From: JBGAMH01 sp044222045
Lineage (GTDB): Bacteria > Eisenbacteria > RBG-16-71-46
DNA: 19,973 nt
Assembly (NCBI GenBank): GCA_044222045.1
Contig: JBGAOB010000056.1
Coordinates: forward strand, 1 to 19,973
Direction: 5' to 3'
This document shows, piece after piece, positions 15,636 through 19,973 of the stretch. Positions within the stretch are counted from its first letter, which is position 1, and every line of letters starts with the position of its first letter. The notes below the pieces were generated by a model that ran no database searches, had not been told where the DNA came from, and worked only from the letters and a program-made list of their open reading frames with translations. Made by a program: the position numbers and the translations under genes.

Positions 15636-16821
15636 GAGTTCGTCCGGTCCCCGCGGCCAGGCGGGCTTGCACGGTCTGCAGTCGTTCCACGGCGGCCTCG
15701 AGTGTTTCGCGGCGGCGCGCGAACTGGAAGCGCAGCCGATCGCGGCCCGAGGCCGGGTCCGCGTAGAAGCTCGACCCCGGCACCGCCGCCACGCCCACGT
15801 CGCTCACCAGCCAGCGCGCGAAGCTCACGTCGTCGTCGAAGCCGAAGCCGCCGATGTCCGTCATCACGTAATATGCGCCACGCGGCGAAAAGGTTCGAAA
15901 GCCTGCGGCCTCGAGCGCCGGCACCAGGTACTCGCGCCGCTCGCGATAACCCGCCGCCAGCCGGCCGTAATACTCGTCGGGCAACTCCAGTGCGACCGCG
16001 GCGGCCTCCTGCAGCGGCGCCGGAGCGCCCACGGTCAGGAAGTCGTGAACCTTGCGGATGGCGTTCGTCAGCTCGGCGGGCGCCAGGCACCAGCCGATGC
16101 GCCAGCCCGTGACGCTGTACGTCTTGCTGACGCCCGAGATGGTCACCGTGCGCTCGCGCATGCCGTCGAGCGCGGCCATCGACACGTGCTCGGCGCCGTC
16201 GTACAGGATGTGCTCGTAGATCTCGTCGGTGACCGCGATCACGTCCCACCGGCGGCACAGCGCGGCGATCTGCTCCATCTCGTCGCGCGTGAACACCTTG
16301 CCCGTGGGGTTGTTCGGCGTGTTCACCACGATGGCGCGCGTGCGGTCGTTGAACGCCGCCGCCAGCTCGGCCGGGTCGAAGCTCCAGTCGGGCTCGCGCA
16401 GGCGCACGAAGCGCGGCGTCGCGCCCGACAGGATCGCGTCGGGGCCGTAGTTCTCGTAGAACGGCTCGAACACCACGACTTCATCGCCGGGGTTCACCAG
16501 CGCCATGAGCGTGGCGGCCATGCACTCGGTACTGCCGCAGCACACCACCATCTCGCGCTCGGGATCCCACGCGAGCCCGGAAAAGCGCTCCTGCTTGCGG
16601 GCGAGCGCGTCGCGCAGGCGCTTGGCGCCCCACGTGATGGCGTACTGGTTCACGTCGGCCATCACCGCGCGCGCGGCTTCCTGCTTGATGACGTCGGGCG
16701 CCGGGAAGTCCGGGAAGCCCTGCGCCAGGTTCACGCCCCCGTGCTGATGGCAGAGCCGCGTCATCTCGCGGATGACGGACTCGGTGAATCGCAGGGAGCG
16801 GTCGGAGACCTGCCGGGGCAT
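15625..16821 (-). CDS. PLP-dependent class I/II aminotransferase
   Basis: A 398-residue fold-type I aminotransferase of the aspartate/kynurenine/methionine transaminase group; it moves an amino group between an amino acid and a 2-oxo acid in the cytoplasm. Motifs: NLAQGFPDFPAPD (31-43), the substrate-lid region typical of the kynurenine/methionine (KAT, YbdL) branch; QYAITWGAKRLRDALA (59-74); VVNTPNNPTGKVF (165-177); VTDEIYEHILYDG (197-209, D199 to the pyridine nitrogen, Y202 to the phenolic oxygen); the PLP lysine K233 in SGVSKTYSVTGWRIGW; and RLRFQFAR with the carboxylate-binding R364. All key residues are present. The exact substrate cannot be told from sequence. The ATG at 16821 gives a standard N-terminus, and a recognisable promoter lies about 40 nt upstream. 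Its final residues RR and the TGA fall inside the fold-back element at 15514-15635, so the native C-terminus may have been altered. It is divergent from the nagZ-like gene. Confidence 0.93.
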   Translation of the reverse strand: MPRQVSDRSLRFTESVIREMTRLCHQHGGVNLAQGFPDFPAPDVIKQEAARAVMADVNQYAITWGAKRLRDALARKQERFSGLAWDPEREMVVCCGSTECMAATLMALVNPGDEVVVFEPFYENYGPDAILSGATPRFVRLREPDWSFDPAELAAAFNDRTRAIVVNTPNNPTGKVFTRDEMEQIAALCRRWDVIAVTDEIYEHILYDGAEHVSMAALDGMRERTVTISGVSKTYSVTGWRIGWCLAPAELTNAIRKVHDFLTVGAPAPLQEAAAVALELPDEYYGRLAAGYRERREYLVPALEAAGFRTFSPRGAYYVMTDIGGFGFDDDVSFARWLVSDVGVAAVPGSSFYADPASGRDRLRFQFARRRETLEAAVERLQTVQARLAAGTGRTHRR

Positions 16822-16861
16822 GCGCGTATTCCGGTTGGAGCGACGAGGAAAAGTGGCACGC

Positions 16862-16890
16862 AGTGTAAACCCCCGGCGGGGCCGGCCCAA
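16862..16890 (-). promoter_or_regulatory. Sigma-70-type promoter for the aminotransferase
   Basis: Reading the minus strand, TTGGGC (16890-16885) is followed by a 17-nt spacer and TACACT (16867-16862). Matches to TTGACA/TATAAT are 4/6 in each box, with ideal spacing. Transcription would start near 16855, giving a leader of about 35 nt. It is the only locally AT-richer patch in the 198-nt divergent gap. Confidence 0.5.
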
Positions 16891-16980
16891 CGGGCGAAAT
16901 GCACGACCGGGGATGCGCCCGCGACCAACGCGCGCACGCGGGCGGCGGACGCGGCTCTGCGCGCGACGCCGCACACGGCG

Positions 16981-17009
16981 TTGACAGGGCTCGGGCCCTC
17001 CCCCAACCT
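16981..17009 (+). promoter_or_regulatory. Possible promoter for the NagZ-like gene
   Basis: A perfect TTGACA (16981-16986) lies 33 nt before the ATG. Seventeen nt further is CAACCT (17004-17009), a poor -10. If used, the transcript would begin a few bases before the ATG at 17020, giving a near-leaderless mRNA, which fits the absence of a Shine-Dalgarno motif. The short palindrome AGGGC-TCGG-GCCCT (16986-16999) overlaps the spacer. Confidence 0.3.
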
Positions 17010-17019
17010 CGCGCGCCTC

Positions 17020-18465
17020 ATGGACGGACAGCGCGCCATCGCCCGACGACTCGTGATCGGACTGCCTCCCGAGGGGCTCACGCCCGCGTGGGAGAAGGAC
17101 TTCGCCCTGTACCCGCCTGGCGGCGTCATCGTGTTCGCGCGCGACTTCCGCGACCTCGACGACCTGCGCCGGCTCACCGCGCGACTGCGCGAACTGGCGC
17201 GGCCGCGACGCGTGTTCCTGACGCTCGACGAGGAGGGCGGCTGGGTGTCGCAGCTGGCCGGCCACCTGGTGGTGCCCCCGAACGCGGCGCTGCTCGCGCG
17301 CGGCGCCGAGCCGGGCGACATCGAGTGGATCGCGGGGGTCACCGCGCGCCGGCTGCGCGCGCTCGGCTTCGACTGGGACTTCGCGCCGGTCGCCGACGTG
17401 CACAGCCAGCCCGACAACCCGGTGATCGGCCCGCGCGCGTGGGGCGTCACGCCGGCCGAGGCGACGCTCGCGCTCGCGCAGGTGCTGACCGGCTTCCGCG
17501 CGGCGCGGCTCGGCTCGTGCCTCAAGCACTTTCCCGGGCACGGCGACACGCGGCGCGACTCGCACCTGGAGCTGCCCACGTGCGACGCCGACCTCGCCAC
17601 GCTGGAGTCGCGCGAGCTGGCGCCGTTCCGCGCGCTGCTGCCCATGGCCGACTCGGTGATGACCGCGCACGTCATGTACCCGGCGCTCGACCCGGTGCAC
17701 CCGGCCACGTTCTCGCGCGCGATCGTGACGGGCCTGCTGCGCGAGAGGCTCGGCTACGCGGGCCTCGTGGTGACCGACGCGCTCGAGATGCGCGGCGCCG
17801 CCGACGGCCGCAGCCTGACCGACGCGGGCCGGCTGGCACTGGAGGCCGGCTGCGACCTGCTGATGTGGGCGCACCACGACGAGGAGGTGCGGCGCGCGCG
17901 GCTCTCGCTGGCCGACCTGCTCGTGGACGGCGGCATCGACCGCACGCCGTTCGACGCCGGCCCCGCTCGCCTGATGGCGTTCGCGCAGACGCGCCCCGAG
18001 CCCACGGCCGAGGAGATGGCGCAACCGCTCGACGCGCTGACGCCGCCCGACTGGACGGAGCGCCTGGAACGCATCGCGGCGCGCGGCCTGCGCGTGCAGG
18101 GCGCGCTGCCCGCCGCCGCGGGCGCCGGGCCGTGGCGTGTGGACGAACCCGCGTTCACGCACGGCGCGCCGCTGGCGCAGGCGCTGGCCGCGGCGGGCGT
18201 GCCGGTGGTGGCGGGCGACGAACCCGCGGCCGCGCAGGTGATCGCGATCGCGTCACGCCGGCCGCTGCCCGCGGACGAAGTCGCTTCGCTGCGCGCGCGC
18301 TGCGCCGGGCGACCGACGGTGCTGCTGGGCCTGCAGAACGACGCGTTCCTCGAGCACGTGCCCGAGGCGGCGCTGCGCGTGTCGGCCGCCGACTGCACGC
18401 CGCTCGTGCGCGGCGTGGTGGCCGGGCGGCTCGCCACCGAGCGCGCGGCGCTCGCACGCGCCTGA
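17020..18465 (+). CDS. nagZ: Glycoside hydrolase family 3, beta-N-acetylhexosaminidase (NagZ-like), with C-terminal extension
   Basis: A 481-residue GH3 enzyme; NagZ removes N-acetylglucosamine from anhydromuropeptides during peptidoglycan recycling. The TIM barrel spans about 1-335: PPGGVIVFARDF (32-43), LTLDEEGGWVSQL (68-80), FDWDFAPVADVHSQPDNPVIGPRAWG (117-142), and the NagZ hallmark LKHFPGHGDTRRDSH (168-182), whose Asp-His pair is the general acid loop. MTAHVMYPALD (214-224) follows, then VVTDALEMRGA (250-260) with nucleophile D253. Single-domain NagZ ends near 340. Here a further stretch of about 140 residues (VPVVAGDEPAAAQVIAIASRRPLP and later GRPTVLLGLQNDAFL) looks like a reduced GH3 C-terminal alpha/beta domain. 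No signal peptide is seen, so it is cytoplasmic. The ATG at 17020 matches the family start; no ribosome site precedes it. Other GH3 beta-glycosidase activities cannot be excluded, but the KHFPGHGDT loop favours NagZ. Confidence 0.87.
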   Translation: MDGQRAIARRLVIGLPPEGLTPAWEKDFALYPPGGVIVFARDFRDLDDLRRLTARLRELARPRRVFLTLDEEGGWVSQLAGHLVVPPNAALLARGAEPGDIEWIAGVTARRLRALGFDWDFAPVADVHSQPDNPVIGPRAWGVTPAEATLALAQVLTGFRAARLGSCLKHFPGHGDTRRDSHLELPTCDADLATLESRELAPFRALLPMADSVMTAHVMYPALDPVHPATFSRAIVTGLLRERLGYAGLVVTDALEMRGAADGRSLTDAGRLALEAGCDLLMWAHHDEEVRRARLSLADLLVDGGIDRTPFDAGPARLMAFAQTRPEPTAEEMAQPLDALTPPDWTERLERIAARGLRVQGALPAAAGAGPWRVDEPAFTHGAPLAQALAAAGVPVVAGDEPAAAQVIAIASRRPLPADEVASLRARCAGRPTVLLGLQNDAFLEHVPEAALRVSAADCTPLVRGVVAGRLATERAALARA

Positions 18466-18469
18466 CCCC

Positions 18470-18494
18470 CGCGGCGCCGCCCGGAAGCGCCGCG
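18470..18494 (+). terminator. Short hairpin after the NagZ-like gene
   Basis: CGCGGCGC (18470-18477) and GCGCCGCG (18487-18494) form an 8-bp stem around a 9-nt loop, 4 nt after the stop codon. There is no T-tract. Assignment as terminator is by position. Confidence 0.4.
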
Positions 18495-18514
18495 CCCCGT
18501 CCGCGCGTGGCGAA

Positions 18515-19003
18515 CGGGCCGCTGGTCTCCGGCCATCGCTCCCGGTGTGTTCGCCGGCCAGGCGCGGATCGGGGGACGTTCGCTCCGCGCATCCTGCGCT
18601 CCGCTCTCTTGGCTGGTCGGCCGCTCTCACGCCGGTCAGCTCTCGCGTCCGCCCAGACACCCCCGATCCGCGCCCAGCCGGCGAACACACCGAGTCGAGA
18701 GACAGTCCAAGCCCGCACCTGATCCGAATCAGCGACTCGGCCACGAGAGCTGGCGCGATCCCGGCGACCAGTTCGTGGCGACATGCGCTCAAGCGAGGTC
18801 GTGGGTGTCGACCGTCTCTCGACCCGGGCCGGTCGGCGTGCAGGCGAAGATCGGGTGTCTGGGCGACCGCGGGAGGCAGGGATGCCGGAGCGGTCGACCA
18901 GACAAGTGAGTGGAGCGCATGGACGCGCGGAGCGAACGTCCCTCGATTCCCGCCTGCACGGCGAGCGGCGCGGGGAGCGTGAAGGCCGGAGACCAGCGGC
19001 CCG
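18515..19003. repeat. 489-bp nested imperfect palindrome (fold-back element)
   Basis: Terminal inverted repeats of 20 bp are perfect: 18515-18534 with 18984-19003 (CGGGCCGCTGGTCTCCGGCC and its complement). Further perfect blocks nest inward in the same order: 18573-18590 with 18925-18942 (18 bp), 18651-18662 with 18853-18864 (12 bp), 18694-18703 with 18814-18823 (10 bp), and an imperfect core hairpin 18740-18753 with 18768-18779. All are centred on 18757-18760, and the gaps between blocks match closely on both sides (38/41, 60/60, 31/29). The element fills most of the 612-nt space between two convergent genes. Short open frames across it read in both directions and look like repeat shadows, not genes. 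No transposase or clear target duplication is seen. Confidence 0.85.
18543..18692. repeat. Internal 33-bp inverted repeat within the palindrome's left half
   Basis: 18543-18575 (CGGTGTGTTCGCCGGC at its start, CGCGGATCGGGGG at its end) is the reverse complement of 18660-18692 with 31 of 33 positions matching, across an 84-nt spacer. A related, more diverged pair occupies the right half: a unit at 18834-18866 on the plus strand and one at 18934-18968 on the minus strand, sharing CGTGCAGGCG and ATCG. The palindrome is therefore four related units in order plus, minus, plus, minus. Confidence 0.8.
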
Positions 19004-19027
19004 ACCGTCGCGAGCAGCGAAACGAAC

Positions 19028-19060
19028 CCGCCCCGGCGCGAGAGCCACGCGCCGGGGCGG
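19028..19060 (-). terminator. Hairpin downstream of the outer-membrane protein gene
   Basis: CCGCCCCGGCGCG (19028-19040) pairs perfectly with CGCGCCGGGGCGG (19048-19060), 13 bp with a 7-nt loop. It begins 17 nt beyond the stop of the minus-strand barrel gene. It shares the GCCCCGGCG core with the hairpins at 11796 and 13775. Confidence 0.65.
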
Positions 19061-19077
19061 TGTGCGTCGCGACGACG

Positions 19078-19973
19078 TCAGTACGAGACGTGCAACTGCA
19101 GGTAACCCTGCTTCTCCGACTCGCGCACCGTGCCGAAGCCGTCGTCGTCCGCCACCGGGTCGATCACCCGGAACGTCCAGCGCAACTCCGCGAACGGCAC
19201 CGGCACCCACTCGCCCTCCAGCGCGTAGCGGTTGTAGGAGTTCTGCGCCCGCGCGAAGTCGTCACTCCCCCGGTCCAGCTCCAGGCGGTCGTAACGCACC
19301 CGCAGGTTGTACGCCCGGTGCGGCGCCCAGTCGGCCTCGACGAACGCCGCCAGGCTGTTGCGCCGCGCCACCTCGCCACCCGACGTCTGCGCGTCCGTGC
19401 CCGCCGCGATTTCGCCGATCGCCGCCAGCGGGCCCACGTGGCCCATCGCGTAGTAGCCCCAGCGCATCGCCCGCGTGCTCCTGGACGTGTTCTGCCAGCG
19501 CCAGTCGTCGTAGAACGACAGCCCGCCCTGGTAACCCGCGTGCGCGTAGCCCAGCTTGGCCGCGAACGCCTGCGGATGCCGGCGGTCGTTCGCCGGGCCG
19601 TTCGAGGTGATCGACGAGCCGTTCGTGAACGACGCGCGCCCGAAGAAGTCACCGTGCGTGCCGCCCAGCTCGAAGCCACGGTCCACGTTGCGCGGGTCGT
19701 ACGGCAGGAACGCCTCGCCCGTCTGGAAATCCAGGAACGAGTTGCGCGTCGCCACCGTGTGGTCGTCCATGCGCAGCCCGAACGGCACGCGGAACTGGCC
19801 CGCCTTGAGGTAGTGGCTCGCCCCCAGCCCCAGCAGCGCGAACGCGTCGCGCGACTGGTAGCTCGTGCCGAGCGCCTGCTCGGCGTTGTAGACCAGCGTC
19901 AGCTTCGGGTGCGGCTGGAACGTCGTGTAGATCGCGTTCTCCATGTTCCAGAAGCCCGAACGATCGAGCCCCT
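19078..19973 (-). CDS. Outer-membrane beta-barrel protein (porin O/P-like), 5' end outside the window
   Basis: The C-terminal part, about 298 residues, of a likely porin. The frame stays open to the window edge (GLDRSGFWN precedes the Met at 19944), so that Met is probably internal. The sequence is a run of short amphipathic strands with alternating hydrophobic and polar residues and many aromatic girdle positions (KLTLVYNAEQAL, LRVRYDRLEL, NRYALEGEWVPV, ELRWTFRVIDP). KAGQFRVPFGLRMDDHT resembles the GKFKxPFGLE strand of phosphate-selective porin O/P-type proteins. The protein ends QGYLQLHVSY: an aromatic last residue with alternating hydrophobics, a typical BAM beta-signal. Asp/Gly/Asn-rich turns (DPVADDDGFG) separate strands. 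Substrate or role is unknown; a porin-like scaffold protein is equally possible. A hairpin follows its stop. Confidence 0.75.
   Translation of the reverse strand, partial: GLDRSGFWNMENAIYTTFQPHPKLTLVYNAEQALGTSYQSRDAFALLGLGASHYLKAGQFRVPFGLRMDDHTVATRNSFLDFQTGEAFLPYDPRNVDRGFELGGTHGDFFGRASFTNGSSITSNGPANDRRHPQAFAAKLGYAHAGYQGGLSFYDDWRWQNTSRSTRAMRWGYYAMGHVGPLAAIGEIAAGTDAQTSGGEVARRNSLAAFVEADWAPHRAYNLRVRYDRLELDRGSDDFARAQNSYNRYALEGEWVPVPFAELRWTFRVIDPVADDDGFGTVRESEKQGYLQLHVSY

Noticed and set aside
18545..18982. Open frames inside the palindrome (for example VFAGQARIGG-like peptides on both strands)
   Set aside because: The same short peptides appear on both strands because the DNA is an inverted repeat. 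There are no ribosome sites or domains, and composition is Arg/Ser/Pro-rich.

Overview
The window is a dense stretch of chromosome from a Gram-negative, strongly GC-rich bacterium (by eye about 70 % G+C). Evidence for two membranes is a lipopolysaccharide-type glycosyltransferase, an RND efflux pump with its periplasmic adaptor, a peptidoglycan-recycling glucosaminidase and an outer-membrane beta-barrel protein. Gene content and style (S41 peptidases, oligopeptidase B, GC-only hairpin terminators, folded intergenic repeats) would fit a deep-branching lineage such as Eisenbacteria, Gemmatimonadota or a myxobacterium-like group. No marker gene settles this, and the taxonomic guess is inference only.

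Layout. Positions 1-516: 3' part of a GT9 heptosyltransferase-like gene (+), convergent with a class I polyphosphate kinase 2 (557-1414, -). Positions 1642-5861 (-): a two-gene operon, adaptor then RND pump, with the stop of one gene overlapping the start of the next. Positions 6323-8625 (-): cydA-cydB, a cytochrome bd quinol oxidase operon with a 4-nt gene overlap. It is divergent from a SAM hydroxide adenosyltransferase (8762-9586, +). Positions 9702-11771 (+): oligopeptidase B. Positions 12036-13751 (+): a secreted S41-like protein with a C-terminal TPR. It is convergent with a classical C-terminal processing peptidase (13831-15495, -), and both share one long hairpin. Positions 15625-16821 (-): a PLP aminotransferase, divergent from a NagZ-like GH3 enzyme (17020-18465, +). 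Positions 19078-19973 (-): the C-terminal part of an outer-membrane barrel protein that runs off the window.

The genes are mostly ordinary housekeeping and envelope functions in short transcription units. No prophage, transposase, CRISPR array, toxin-antitoxin pair, rRNA or tRNA was recognised. The unusual material is between the genes. (i) A 489-bp nested imperfect palindrome (18515-19003) has perfect 20-bp ends and is built from four related units in alternating orientation that can pair in two mutually exclusive ways. (ii) A 122-bp fold-back element (15514-15635) supplies the stop codon of the aminotransferase. (iii) Two near-identical GC-rich hairpins lie behind two neighbouring genes, and a third hairpin shares their core. 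These three are the best candidates for undescribed structure in the window.
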